64,000 bases of DNA from Stramenopiles sp. TOSAG23-2. Its lineage: Eukaryota; Sar. The DNA is taken from assembly GCA_900128395.1 (NCBI GenBank), contig LT649240.1, positions 1 through 64,000 on the forward strand, in the 5' to 3' direction. This document shows positions 30,195 to 40,797 of this stretch, in pieces (the first letter of the stretch is position 1; each line of letters begins with the position of its first letter). The position numbers were made by a program, and so were the translations under genes. Below the pieces are notes generated by a model. That model saw only the letters and a program-made list of their open reading frames with translations. It ran no database searches and was not told the DNA's origin.

Positions 30195-31847
30195 TTAATA
30201 AATGTAATTTGGCGACGATGTTGAATTATTTCTAGAGGATCCATCTGGACTGTAAAAGGATTCTTGTCCTGATCTTCCGATTTGTTGATCTTCTCCAATG
30301 AAATTATTCATCATATTTGTAGAATTATGTTCATAATTATTATTTAACAATTGATCTTCCAACGAAGTATTTGGTTTATTATCATCGCCATTGCTTTGTT
30401 CTATTGCATCAAATCCTTTTCGTGACACTGTAAAAATTAAAATAAGAAAGCCAATAAAACTTGAACCAGCACAAATATATAAAAAGAATTCTGGAGTATC
30501 TAAAACATTTGTCGAATATTTAAATAAAAAACCAAATACAATTGGTAACCATAGGGTAGAAACGGCTTCAACTGCTGCAACAGCTGTTAATGCAACTCCT
30601 TGCTCTTCTTGACTGAACGATTTACTAACAGTACTGCGTGTCAATGGCATTAATAAGCCACCAAATAAATTCATACCAGCCATAGCAAAAAATGCAGTAG
30701 CATTCGCAGCAAATATGGAAAGTAAATACATCACACCACGACTCAATGCACTTAGCCGCATAATGTCTAATTCATGCATTCGTGTACACTCTGGCCCTCT
30801 TAATAATAACATGGTAAGAAACCATATACCAAATGCAAGCATGCCCGTTGATGCGGCGGAATATACACCAAATTGTTCTGGCCCCCAATTATATTTTAAT
30901 TCCGTATATTGTCCAGTCAATACAGATGAACCTAGCAATGCGATGAAATAGCACATGAAACCACCTACAACGAAAATAACTTCTTTTTGACGTTTGAATA
31001 ACGCAATAATGACAGTGAAAATATTATATTTATAAAATAATCCTAAAATAGATAAATCATCATTTACGTTGCTTTTGTTTCTATTATTGGTAGCATTGCT
31101 GCTATTGCTTGGTGTTTTTGTTCCATTTTCCATATGATTTTTCTTTCCATCTCGACTTTTTGGTATGCAATAAACATACAATACAAGAATTGCGCTAATG
31201 ACTGCTAATACACAAACAGCAACGTAATGGTGATATTCTTTTAAAACGTAGCCAATTAATACAGGGCCAATAACACCACCTAAAAATAACATCGATTCAC
31301 CACCTCCAAATATTACAGGTCGATCTTCTTTTGAAGTCAAGTCAGCAATATATGCAAATGCACATGCAAGAAATGCTGGATAGCCACCAGTCAACCCATT
31401 TAATGCATAGCCAATGATGAAAAAATATGGATTTAAATTATATGCTAAACAAAATAGAACAACCACTGCATTAATGGTCTGACCAAACGCAGCTAAACCT
31501 AAAATTAAACGTCTTCCATACCTATCGGTAAGTGCAGCAACTGTACCACTTGTTATGCAACTAGTTAATCCTAATGCAGTTACTAAAACACCGTTCCATT
31601 GCCCAGTCGCCGCAATGACAGTTTTATCAGTTGCACAATTGATATTTGGCGATGTTGAATTGTTATCATGCAAAGGATTTGGCTTTATTTGTTTATGTAG
31701 GTCATAACATACAACATCTTGTAAGGCATATCGAAAACATATACCACTAGCAAACATACATGTGGTAAATAATAATAATGCTGGAAATACTGCAAATGCT
31801 TTTGGTATCTCAAACGACAGACATTTCCATTTTGGTGTTGTCGCCAT
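30195..31847 (-). CDS. MFS transporter, SLC46/folate-transporter-like
   Basis: 550 aa with 12 predicted membrane segments. The loop after segment 2 reads TDRYGRRLILG, the canonical MFS motif. The block AYIADLTSKEDRPVIFGGGE followed by FLGGVIGPVLIGYVLKEYHH is typical of SLC46 and tetracycline-type MFS carriers. A Ser/Asn-rich cytosolic loop (about 235-262) divides the two halves and the C-terminal tail is Asn-rich and hydrophilic. The substrate cannot be told from sequence; a proton-coupled organic-anion or vitamin carrier is a reasonable guess. Confidence 0.82.
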   Translation of the reverse strand: MATTPKWKCLSFEIPKAFAVFPALLLFTTCMFASGICFRYALQDVVCYDLHKQIKPNPLHDNNSTSPNINCATDKTVIAATGQWNGVLVTALGLTSCITSGTVAALTDRYGRRLILGLAAFGQTINAVVVLFCLAYNLNPYFFIIGYALNGLTGGYPAFLACAFAYIADLTSKEDRPVIFGGGESMLFLGGVIGPVLIGYVLKEYHHYVAVCVLAVISAILVLYVYCIPKSRDGKKNHMENGTKTPSNSSNATNNRNKSNVNDDLSILGLFYKYNIFTVIIALFKRQKEVIFVVGGFMCYFIALLGSSVLTGQYTELKYNWGPEQFGVYSAASTGMLAFGIWFLTMLLLRGPECTRMHELDIMRLSALSRGVMYLLSIFAANATAFFAMAGMNLFGGLLMPLTRSTVSKSFSQEEQGVALTAVAAVEAVSTLWLPIVFGFLFKYSTNVLDTPEFFLYICAGSSFIGFLILIFTVSRKGFDAIEQSNGDDNKPNTSLEDQLLNNNYEHNSTNMMNNFIGEDQQIGRSGQESFYSPDGSSRNNSTSSPNYIY

Positions 31848-32445
31848 CTTGTCTATATATATATATTGTAATTCTTTCTATGTTATCTATTACGTATATA
31901 TACATATATATGTAATATGATCTTCCTTCTACGTAAAAACAACTTCTTCAATATATCTCTATGTATATATTTTTTAAGCTTTACATGATGAATTAGTGCA
32001 ATATTCGATTATTTGGGTGTGAAATTCAGTCGTCATCTCGGAGGTTTGTTTGAGACGGAGCGGACGAGCGGACATCAAAAACAAGTACGTTATTAGGAAC
32101 AATGATACGAAAGTATACAATTATCAATACTTAATTATTTAGATTTACTGAACATTTTGAACATATGATAATTTGATCCTTAAAAAAAATGACTCGATTA
32201 ATATAAAATAGATCCAGTCTACTCCGTATTGTACAGTATGATCGCCTATCATCTCCTCCACATCAAAACAAAAAAAATTGAAATGATGATGATCCTTTTT
32301 TCTAATTTCTTCTTTTTTATACATTACTCGTAACATTGATAAAAATAAATGAATAGCAATGCAATATTATAAGACAAAAAAGAAAGAAAAACAAATGTAA
32401 AAGATATTCAATGTACTACAATAAATTTTTTTATCCATAATAACC
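31848..32445. other. Divergent promoter gap, MFS / glutaminyl cyclase
   Basis: AT-rich; a short GGAGCGGACGAGCGGAC repeat lies at 32056-32072. No gene supported. Confidence 0.4.
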
Positions 32446-33504
32446 ATGGCGAAAAATACTAGCACTAAACGTTTTTCAACAACTTCCATCATAACGATAG
32501 CATTGTGTGTAGGGATTGTATTAGTCTTTTTTTATCAACACTTTAGTCAACAACAATCCCATGTTGTTAATACAATTAATAAAAGAGTTTTAAAAACCAA
32601 TAGATTGAATGTAGGAAATAATAATGATAATAATAATTTCAGAAAAGAAGATGTTGCGTCTACAAAAGCACCATCGAAAAAAAAACTTAAAAATGTAAAA
32701 AAGAAAGCAAGAAAAAAGAAACAAAAACCAAAAAGAAAAAGAAAGAAACGATCAAATAAGGCAGTTACTTTGCAATGGAATTTAACAGGAAAATTTGCGC
32801 ATGACCGACACGCGTTTACGCAAGGATTGGAAATTGAAGATAGTATTATGTATGAAACAACAGGACTTTATGGTGGTAGGTCGACGTTACGGAAGGTTGA
32901 TATGGAAACTGGGAAAGTATTGAAGCAAATTCCATTAGGAGATGATTATTTTGGCGAAGGTATGACCATATGGGGAGATAACATTATAGTTATAACGTGG
33001 AAAAAAAGAGTAGGATTTGTTTTTGATAAAAAAACTTTTGAAAAAAAAAGCGAGTTTAAATTTAAAACAAAAAATGGTCAAGGTTGGGGTCTTACCCACG
33101 ATGAAAAGCAATTAATAGTAAGCGATGGTACACAACACATTTTTTTTTGGGATCCAAAATCATTTAAAGAACATCGTCGTGTAAAAGTTACTTGGAACGG
33201 CAAGGAAGTATATAAAGTAAATGAACTTGAATATATGAAAATGGATGATGGGAAAGGGGTTATATTAGCAAATATTTGGTATAAAGATGATGTAATAGTT
33301 ATTGATCCAGAAAATGGCAAAGTTATAGCTAGATACGATATGAGAAAATTGTTAAAAAGTAAAGATCGTTATGGTGGAGAAGACTGTTTAAATGGTATTG
33401 CATTTGATAAAAGAACTGGAATTGCATATTTTACTGGAAAACTTTATCAACATGTCTATAAGCTGAAGTTAGATAATTTTGGAAAAATAAACAATGATTT
33501 ATGA
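32446..33504 (+). CDS. Glutaminyl-peptide cyclotransferase (plant/bacterial beta-propeller type)
   Basis: 352 aa. Type II membrane anchor at about 13-32 (TSIITIALCVGIVLVFFYQH), then a very basic Lys/Arg stem, then the five-bladed propeller domain from about residue 112: HDRHAFTQGLEIEDSIMYET, GLYGGRSTLRKVDMETGKVL, GEGMTIWGDN, GWGLTHDEKQLIVSDGTQHI, VNELEYM, and DCLNGIAFDKRTG near the end. These match the plant/bacterial glutamine cyclotransferase family. It would form N-terminal pyroglutamate on peptides in the secretory pathway. Confidence 0.9.
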   Translation: MAKNTSTKRFSTTSIITIALCVGIVLVFFYQHFSQQQSHVVNTINKRVLKTNRLNVGNNNDNNNFRKEDVASTKAPSKKKLKNVKKKARKKKQKPKRKRKKRSNKAVTLQWNLTGKFAHDRHAFTQGLEIEDSIMYETTGLYGGRSTLRKVDMETGKVLKQIPLGDDYFGEGMTIWGDNIIVITWKKRVGFVFDKKTFEKKSEFKFKTKNGQGWGLTHDEKQLIVSDGTQHIFFWDPKSFKEHRRVKVTWNGKEVYKVNELEYMKMDDGKGVILANIWYKDDVIVIDPENGKVIARYDMRKLLKSKDRYGGEDCLNGIAFDKRTGIAYFTGKLYQHVYKLKLDNFGKINNDL

Positions 33505-34204
33505 TTTTTTAATAAGATGTTATTTTAAAATTTAAATATATATATATATTGATACTGATATCTATACTGATACCTAGATACACTGATATCTACGATATCT
33601 ACTGATATCATTAATGATACCAAATAATACGAATCATATGCGCGTGTGTAATTTACACTGAATGTCATGCTAACTAAAATATACGTACATATAAATGCAT
33701 AATTAAACGTTACAAAAGAGTGTAGTGTGTGTGTTTTTAATAAAACGCAAAAACGTACACGTAAAAATAATATTACAAAAAGCCTTTTATGATACTCGAA
33801 GTATATTTTACAATAATTTAAATTTTTCTTTATAATATGTATGATATTGATATCTCCATTATTATAAAAATTTTCTCTTACACATAATTTATCTAAAGTT
33901 TTTTTACAGGTTCACTAGTAAAATATGTATTTTATATTGTAATATATACGGCTTCGTACTTAATATTCTATAGATAAATCCTCGTCCGAATTTGATGAAT
34001 TAGATTTTGACAATTCTTCTCGTTTAGCTCATATATATATCATATTTAAATATTATTTCATAATATATTATGATAAATTACATTATACTCGTATGTACGA
34101 AGCGTTCGTAACACATAATATATAAAATTTATACAGGTATGCAGTAATACTCTATTCAAATATATATATTTTGTATATATATAGAGTGTGGGGCATAATA
34201 GAAA
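33505..34204. other. Convergent 3' gap with GATATC repeats and TACG hairpins
   Basis: Short CTGATATCTA-type repeats at 33550-33620. Inverted repeats TACG-GCTT-CGTA (33947-33958) and TACGAA-GCG-TTCGTA (34096-34110). No gene supported. Confidence 0.45.
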
Positions 34205-36793
34205 TCAATATGTAATAATCATGCCACCAAACGATATACCCGCAGATGTACCCACTAAACATATTTTATCCCCACGAACAATTCTACCATTTTCAATACC
34301 ATCGATCAAAGTTAATGGAATAGAGACACCAATGCAATTACCATATTTCGAGATTGTTGTTAAGATCTTTTCTTTTTCCCAACCAAGAATACTTAATGCA
34401 TCTAATGCTAATGCAGATGCTTGATGTGGTACTACCCAATTTACATCAAATGTTTGATTTTCATTTGTATCACGATGTAAGCGTAAACTAGATAATCCAT
34501 GATCCAAACCATCCACAAAACGTGCTGTGCATGGTCTTAAATATCTACCAACTAAGCCAATAGTTCCTGGTCCATCCATAATAAATTGAGCATTGTTTAA
34601 ATATGGATCAAACGTACCACCCCCCTTTACCGCGCATAAATCGCTACCAACACCAAAAGTTTCAAAGGAATAATGATTAATTGCACCAGACAGACTTTCA
34701 TTATTATGTAAGACATTTGAGGCAAAAGTTTTTGATGATAAAATAATTGCAGCAGCGCCATCGCCAAATAATGGGGCAGTATGTGGATCGGTTTTGTTCA
34801 CATTATGGGTTCTTCCAGCATTACACGCCGATAAAATAATCGTTCGATGCCTGCCATGTTGAATAAAACTACCAGCAATATCCATAGCAACCACAAAGGA
34901 TAAGCATGTAGCATGAATAGTAAAACTTGGCACACCACTATCACCTAAACCTAATTCATTTTGAATAAGACACGCATCGTCTGGTATCGCTTGATGAGGA
35001 ACTCCACCGCAATGGATAATACAATCCACATCATTGTACAAATCTAAGCCAGCTTTCTTGACAGCATTTTGTATAGCTGCACATGCCAATTGGATTTGAT
35101 TTTCCCCATTTAATAAATTAGCATGATGCCTAGTTACTACTCCACATCGTGTATTTTGAATAGAGCCAATAGGGAAATTCCCTACTTTCTCAACTTCGTC
35201 ATTTGTTACTATTCGTTTTGGCATTGCTTTACCATATCCAATAATAGTTGCATTATATAGTATTGAACAACTTGTTTTTATTTTACCTGGGTCATCATTA
35301 ATAATAATATTATCTTCATTTACTATAGTATGTTTCACATTATTGGCGTACGTAGTACTACTATTTTTCAGTTTTTTACTTTTGACTAGATTATCATTGG
35401 AACGATCAGCCACTTTGTTCATTACATCTATATACAATTTCATTGATTCATTTAAACCTAGATTAGAAACAAGTTGACGGGCTTTATATTTCTTTAAATC
35501 TTTTTCACACATGTGATCAAAACTTTGTGTTTCAGGTATTTCAATGAATCCAGATGTGATAGATTCTTTTTCATTTATTTTCTTTCTTTTTGAAAGCTTT
35601 TCAACTTGTTTATAAGCTCCATAAACTTTCATGCCCTCCTCCTCTGTAAATAAATAAGATAACATTGTCACAAGTTGTGTTGCCAAAAAATATTGTTCTT
35701 CAAGTGTCAATTTTTCGTTTCTCCATGGCCATTTTTGTTTGTTATTTTCATTATCATTACAAGATGAATTATTTGAATCATTTCCTTCCGTACGTTTATT
35801 ATTATTATTATACAGTAAAAAATATAGTTTTAAACGTGTATAAATTCCATATTTATCATTTGCAAAATTTAAAAATAATATTAAGTAAGTTACATATATA
35901 AACAATGATATGCCAATAGACGTGTTTGTCACATTACAGTTGTTGAAAGATGTTGCCGAGAAATTATTGAAATTTTTATGATAATATGCAAAAGATAATA
36001 AAACAATGCCACAAAACATTTGTAAACATTGGACAAATGTTATTAATTTTGGAATTTTACCATGGGATGGAAACCGTTTTCTACCATATTCAGTATAAAC
36101 AATAGCAAAGTAGGCATACATTAAAGAATGGACAGCTAAATTCATAGCAGCAAATGTAGCTGATGGGGCACTTTCATGTGCAAGCTCATTCCATGCCCAT
36201 GGTAAAACAGTTGAATGATGCCAAAAATGTAACATTGAAATTTTCCGTTTTCGCAATATTAAAAAGATGGTATCTCCCAACTCTAAAGCTTTTGAAAATA
36301 CAAATAAACATACCCATAATGATGCTGGGCCATTTTTCACAGCATAAGCATTATCACATGATACGGATACAAAGATATTATAAATATCAACGTTGTTTCT
36401 CATGCTATGTACGGCATTTAAAAAAACATATGGAACCACCCTTGATGTACCATAAATAGAAAAAAGTGCTAAAAAAATATTCCATGCGAAAAAAAAATTA
36501 GAATTTGAAGAACATATTGCTCGTTCCCTTGTTTTCATGATTCGCTGTCCAATTATGACAATGCTAATATATAAACAAACGATGATATACATGGCGTTGT
36601 AATTATTTTTAGCAAATTCAACGAGTGTATCTGGTATAAATTCAAGCTCATATGGTGTATACATATATTTTTCAAAAGTAAATGTTTGTGTTTTTCGTGA
36701 ATTACAATATTTTTCGGGACTGTTATTTTTTACATTGCCATTGTCATAAGCAAAAACATTAGAAATGAAATCCATCATATGGAAGGCAATCAT
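34205..36793 (-). CDS. Fusion: ELO fatty-acid elongase + acyl-CoA-binding domain + KAS III (FabH-like)
   Basis: One uninterrupted 862-codon frame. Residues about 45-330 are an ELO-family elongase with several membrane segments, KALELGDTIFLILRKRK, the catalytic histidine box LHFWHHSTVL and MNLAVHSLMYAYF. Residues about 360-465 look like an acyl-CoA-binding protein: LTLEEQYFLATQLVTML, then MKVYGAYKQ, and KYKARQLVSNLGLNESMKLY, in the right order and spacing, with an insert in the loop after YKQ. Residues about 515-862 are a thiolase-fold 3-ketoacyl synthase III with the full triad: Cys in FTIHATCLSFVVAMD, His in WVVPHQASAL, Asn in YGNCIGVSIP; GDGAAAIILSS is also kept. Substrates cannot be deduced; initiation or extension of acyl chains at the ER is the natural guess. 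Confidence 0.88.
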   Translation of the reverse strand: MIAFHMMDFISNVFAYDNGNVKNNSPEKYCNSRKTQTFTFEKYMYTPYELEFIPDTLVEFAKNNYNAMYIIVCLYISIVIIGQRIMKTRERAICSSNSNFFFAWNIFLALFSIYGTSRVVPYVFLNAVHSMRNNVDIYNIFVSVSCDNAYAVKNGPASLWVCLFVFSKALELGDTIFLILRKRKISMLHFWHHSTVLPWAWNELAHESAPSATFAAMNLAVHSLMYAYFAIVYTEYGRKRFPSHGKIPKLITFVQCLQMFCGIVLLSFAYYHKNFNNFSATSFNNCNVTNTSIGISLFIYVTYLILFLNFANDKYGIYTRLKLYFLLYNNNNKRTEGNDSNNSSCNDNENNKQKWPWRNEKLTLEEQYFLATQLVTMLSYLFTEEEGMKVYGAYKQVEKLSKRKKINEKESITSGFIEIPETQSFDHMCEKDLKKYKARQLVSNLGLNESMKLYIDVMNKVADRSNDNLVKSKKLKNSSTTYANNVKHTIVNEDNIIINDDPGKIKTSCSILYNATIIGYGKAMPKRIVTNDEVEKVGNFPIGSIQNTRCGVVTRHHANLLNGENQIQLACAAIQNAVKKAGLDLYNDVDCIIHCGGVPHQAIPDDACLIQNELGLGDSGVPSFTIHATCLSFVVAMDIAGSFIQHGRHRTIILSACNAGRTHNVNKTDPHTAPLFGDGAAAIILSSKTFASNVLHNNESLSGAINHYSFETFGVGSDLCAVKGGGTFDPYLNNAQFIMDGPGTIGLVGRYLRPCTARFVDGLDHGLSSLRLHRDTNENQTFDVNWVVPHQASALALDALSILGWEKEKILTTISKYGNCIGVSIPLTLIDGIENGRIVRGDKICLVGTSAGISFGGMIITY

Positions 36794-37182
36794 TGAAAGT
36801 ATAGTTTACAACCTCAACGATGATTATCGTCGTGGTGGTGAATCAAAAAAACGATTGATGTAATTTATATATATGTATTATTACCATGTCTTGTTTATAA
36901 TTTATTATGTGGTGTATCTCTCTCCACTATGGTGCTAGACAGTGGATATCCATGCTGTGTCCATACTGTAATAAAAAGAAAAAAATATTATAAACTGGCT
37001 ATAACCTAAACCAGCTAAGTGCACAAGTGTGCAAAAATAAAAAAGCAAAAATTAAATATACACACAAATAATAACATAACATTATGTAAAGCATTGTATT
37101 ATTATTTTATTTGATTTCAAAGAGAAAATTTTATTCTCTACGTCATAATGACAACCTCGTAGACATGTCAAATAATAAATTT
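36794..37182. other. Gap upstream of the fusion gene
   Basis: AT-rich promoter-type sequence between the fusion-gene start and the end of the PHD gene. No gene supported. Confidence 0.4.
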
Positions 37183-40100
37183 TTACACCAACATGATTTC
37201 AGGAACAGGATTTGGTTTGTTACGACGAGTGTTATTTTCATAGTCGGAGGTATTATTAATATCCACATTTGCATTTATATCTACACTTATTGAATCAAGT
37301 TTCCGTTTGTTACCGATTATTTTATTCCTGTCATCATCATTATTGGTATCGTCATTTGGACCTGTTGTACTATCATCATCGATTATTACTATTGGGTTAT
37401 TATGAGTGATGCCAATTGGGTTTTCTTTTCTTAATGGTAAAATATCATCATCAACGCTACTGCTAGCACTACTAGTACTACTATCATCACTTTGTTCAGC
37501 TCGTCGTCTTATGTCATTTGTTGTCGAATCATTTGTTGCATTCTTTGTAATACTGATACCTGCATCATTGTCAGGATTTAGATTCTTACCAGTTTGTTCA
37601 CTTATGTCATTTATCTGTTCGTCTTGAACTGAATCTTCTTTCAAGCTTTTTGATGCCTGTTTTATATTATTACTATTCATCATTGCTTTTTCTGCATCAT
37701 AATTGCTATATTTATTACTAGTGATTTCTTCATGTAAATTCATCATACTGCTACTACCATTTGTACAATCATTGTTTTTTGCTGTTTTCTTAGTGCACAT
37801 TGGGCAAAACCATGTCCCCTCTGGTATGACGTGCAACGGTGGGTCTAAACATTGCATATGGTATACAAGTCGACAGCTTCCGCTTTCACAACACAAAAGA
37901 TTACCACCTGACCCACAAACCTCGCAAGAATCGTTATATTCGTCTTCTTCGTCGTAAGGATTAACTTTTTTTGGAACATAATTAGCTTTGAAATATTCTC
38001 CTTGCTCGCTTTGAATAAAGTATAAATAATAATATTCCACTAAATCTACAATTTTAATTTCTGATAGATAATCATGATGTATCTTGTAGAAATCAGTCCC
38101 TTCTTTCATAACAGCATCGTAAAATTTTTCTTTTTCATCCGCGGTAAATAATCTTTTAATACCATTATTTTTTGTGTGACTCACACCTACAGCTAAGTTA
38201 AACACTTCCAAAATGTTATAGTTAGCTTTAGCTAATAAATCCAATTGATACTCAATCGTGCCACCAATTTTCTCTGCAGCTTCCTTTAAATAATTATCGA
38301 CCAATTCTTCCCAACGATTGCCCAACACCTCCTTTGCATCTTCTACACTCCAAAGTAAACGATCTTTTTCTAAATTTTTCACTTTCATTAAATATTTATT
38401 GCTGGCATCTGTACTACTGGAATCTATAATTATATTTGGAATCTTATCAGGCTCCACTTGATAATGTCCACCAAGCCGGACTTTTTTTCTTTTTTGTTGT
38501 TTCTTTCTATATTGTTTTTTCCCGCTTCTTGGAGATATGTTACTAATACTGTTAGACCTGTACAAAGCTGCTTTTTTATCGCGTTTCGCTGCTGCAATTT
38601 TCCGTTTTTTCGCTGCCCTGGCTGCTGCTGCTTTTTTTTTCTTTGCTAAGGTCGCTGCTTTCCGTTTTGCAACTAATGCTTTCTTCCTTCGAGTTGTTTC
38701 CCTTTCGTCCTCACTACTACTTTCCTCACTACTACTTTCTTCCTCATAGCTGCTGTCACCATCATCTTCGCTGCTGCTGCTTTCCTCCTCCTCACTGCTA
38801 CTCTCCTCTTCGCTGCTTATTTCCTTACTCTTTGTAGACATCACACCGCTTGCATGTGCCCCCTTTTGCAACTCTAAAATCAATTTAGACCTCCTATTTG
38901 AAATACCACCATCTGGAAGTTCTGCGATTTCACCATTCATCATCCTTTTATATGTCCGACTTTCTTTTACATCGCTGTCTTTTACATTGTTCAATAATTT
39001 ATCAACTTCCGCATTCACTTCATTTAATTTCTTCATGATTTCATTTATAGAAGTGATTTTAATAGCATCATCATTACCAAAATGATTAGACATATCAGGT
39101 TCAAGGGTATCCCACGTATTCTTCAATTGCAAGCTACGATCGCTTAACAATTTTATATCTTTTAAAAGGCTCGTTTTCATACCTAAAGCAGTTGAAAAAC
39201 TTTTATATTTCAGTGCTTTTAATTCGTTGTATGTAAGGTTTGGTTTTGCAATAAAACCTAGACGTATTATTTTATCTCCATTTGCATTCTCACCAGCAGG
39301 TATATCTTCACACCTTTCAATTTCATCCTTCAACTTCCTTACAATCATATCAAAGTCAGAGTTAACATCGTATCGACTATTTTGTATCATAGAAAGTATC
39401 ATCCCTTTCTTGATGTTTTTTCCCCAGCACGCTTTGTTTTCCAAAACTTGATCTACAACACAACCTAAATTTTCCTTTGGCTTACATGTATTTACCTCCA
39501 AGCCTATGGTTCCTTTAGAAGGATACACTTTAATAATAATTTCATTTCTGGCACACGCATTCCATGTTTTATGCATGGATTCAGGTAATTGATTCCACTG
39601 CTCATTAATTTTTTCCGCGACAGCAATTGGAATAGTCATGTCGCTTCTAACAAGTACTGTTTCATATTTTTTATTTTCCGTATCGTATTCATCCCACACC
39701 TGATCTCGCATCTCTGATGCGAATAGCTGAAATCCTGTTCTTGGAGCGACAGGACGTAACTTTGAATGCTTTCTTTTTTTCACTACATTTAATATCTCCG
39801 TAGTTTCTTCTTTTTCTTCTTCTTCTTCTTTATCATCATCATCATCAATGCTCTCTTCCTCTCTTTGTTCGTCATCATCAATATTATTCTCCTTCTCGTT
39901 ATTTTCTACTATTTGCTTGTTACTATTCTTATTTTCTACTACTTCATTATTATTATTCTTGTTTTTAAACATTGCTGTCGTTCCATCAATCTTTTTATTC
40001 AACAGTCGTTTATTTCTGGACGAACGAACAAAACCTAGTCGTAACACAGCACTGTGATTTAACACATCATTCTGTTTCGCACAAGCTATTTTATTATCAA

Positions 40101-40797
40101 CTAAATCTGCAACTACCTTATCATAATTTGATTTGGCATCATAATGAGTATTCTGTATTAAGGAAAGTATCATACCCTTTTGGATATTTTTTAAGCCGCA
40201 TAACTTATCTTGTGCAATTTTTTGAACCAAACAACCCTCTTCATTCTTTTTGTTACAAGCAACTAATTCCAAACCAAGTTGTACTTGGCCGGATGGATAT
40301 AAATATATAATTAAATCGTGGGTATACCCACCTATTTGATCTAAAGGCAATAGACGCGGAATGCTGTGGTAAGTAAAACCCAACAGTAAAGATTTAGAGT
40401 CGTTTTGAATATCATTTTGTTGTATACATTCTTTTATACTTGCTCTCAAGTGATCAACCATTTTTTGATAATTTGCATGAATATCATATGAAGTATTTTG
40501 AATAAAGGAAAGAATCATGCCCTTTTGAACTCCAAAACCGCTACACAAACCACCATTTTTGATTTTGCTCACACATAAACCCTCACCCTTGTCCTCATCA
40601 ATCGGATCTACTGATAAGCCTAGGAGGGTTGCTTTGGAGTTAGGAAATATTGACAATCTTATCATATTATTATTGATATTGGGTTCGATGGTGGTGGTGG
40701 TGGTGGTGGTGATGGTATTAGTAGTAATGTTTGCATGAGAAATGTTTACACCATTCATATTGTAATTAAAAATTCCAAACCAATATTCCCAGATCAC
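37183..40797 (-). CDS. Chromatin protein: three PDZ-like repeats, HMG box, ELM2, SANT, PHD finger
   Basis: 1204 aa. Three related domains at about 46-160, 168-275 and 420-521 share the core KGMILSxIQNxxYD plus an upstream LGLxV/LGLEL strand; they resemble divergent PDZ folds. An HMG box lies between copies 2 and 3 (about 344-420: APRTGFQLFASEMRDQV, then INEQWNQLPESMHKTW). Ser/Glu- and Lys/Ala-rich low complexity covers about 655-765. ELM2-like start VRLGGHYQVEPDKIPNI at about 770. SANT domain at about 884-938 (LFTADEKEKFYDAVMKEG, then LVEYYYLYF). The PHD finger at about 954-1003 begins CEVCGSGGNLLCC and ends WFCPMC, with all zinc ligands. ELM2-SANT modules bind histone deacetylases in MTA/CoREST-type complexes. 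The start may be the downstream Met 13. Confidence 0.82.
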   Translation of the reverse strand: MIWEYWFGIFNYNMNGVNISHANITTNTITTTTTTTIEPNINNNMIRLSIFPNSKATLLGLSVDPIDEDKGEGLCVSKIKNGGLCSGFGVQKGMILSFIQNTSYDIHANYQKMVDHLRASIKECIQQNDIQNDSKSLLLGFTYHSIPRLLPLDQIGGYTHDLIIYLYPSGQVQLGLELVACNKKNEEGCLVQKIAQDKLCGLKNIQKGMILSLIQNTHYDAKSNYDKVVADLVDNKIACAKQNDVLNHSAVLRLGFVRSSRNKRLLNKKIDGTTAMFKNKNNNNEVVENKNSNKQIVENNEKENNIDDDEQREEESIDDDDDKEEEEEKEETTEILNVVKKRKHSKLRPVAPRTGFQLFASEMRDQVWDEYDTENKKYETVLVRSDMTIPIAVAEKINEQWNQLPESMHKTWNACARNEIIIKVYPSKGTIGLEVNTCKPKENLGCVVDQVLENKACWGKNIKKGMILSMIQNSRYDVNSDFDMIVRKLKDEIERCEDIPAGENANGDKIIRLGFIAKPNLTYNELKALKYKSFSTALGMKTSLLKDIKLLSDRSLQLKNTWDTLEPDMSNHFGNDDAIKITSINEIMKKLNEVNAEVDKLLNNVKDSDVKESRTYKRMMNGEIAELPDGGISNRRSKLILELQKGAHASGVMSTKSKEISSEEESSSEEEESSSSEDDGDSSYEEESSSEESSSEDERETTRRKKALVAKRKAATLAKKKKAAAARAAKKRKIAAAKRDKKAALYRSNSISNISPRSGKKQYRKKQQKRKKVRLGGHYQVEPDKIPNIIIDSSSTDASNKYLMKVKNLEKDRLLWSVEDAKEVLGNRWEELVDNYLKEAAEKIGGTIEYQLDLLAKANYNILEVFNLAVGVSHTKNNGIKRLFTADEKEKFYDAVMKEGTDFYKIHHDYLSEIKIVDLVEYYYLYFIQSEQGEYFKANYVPKKVNPYDEEDEYNDSCEVCGSGGNLLCCESGSCRLVYHMQCLDPPLHVIPEGTWFCPMCTKKTAKNNDCTNGSSSMMNLHEEITSNKYSNYDAEKAMMNSNNIKQASKSLKEDSVQDEQINDISEQTGKNLNPDNDAGISITKNATNDSTTNDIRRRAEQSDDSSTSSASSSVDDDILPLRKENPIGITHNNPIVIIDDDSTTGPNDDTNNDDDRNKIIGNKRKLDSISVDINANVDINNTSDYENNTRRNKPNPVPEIMLV

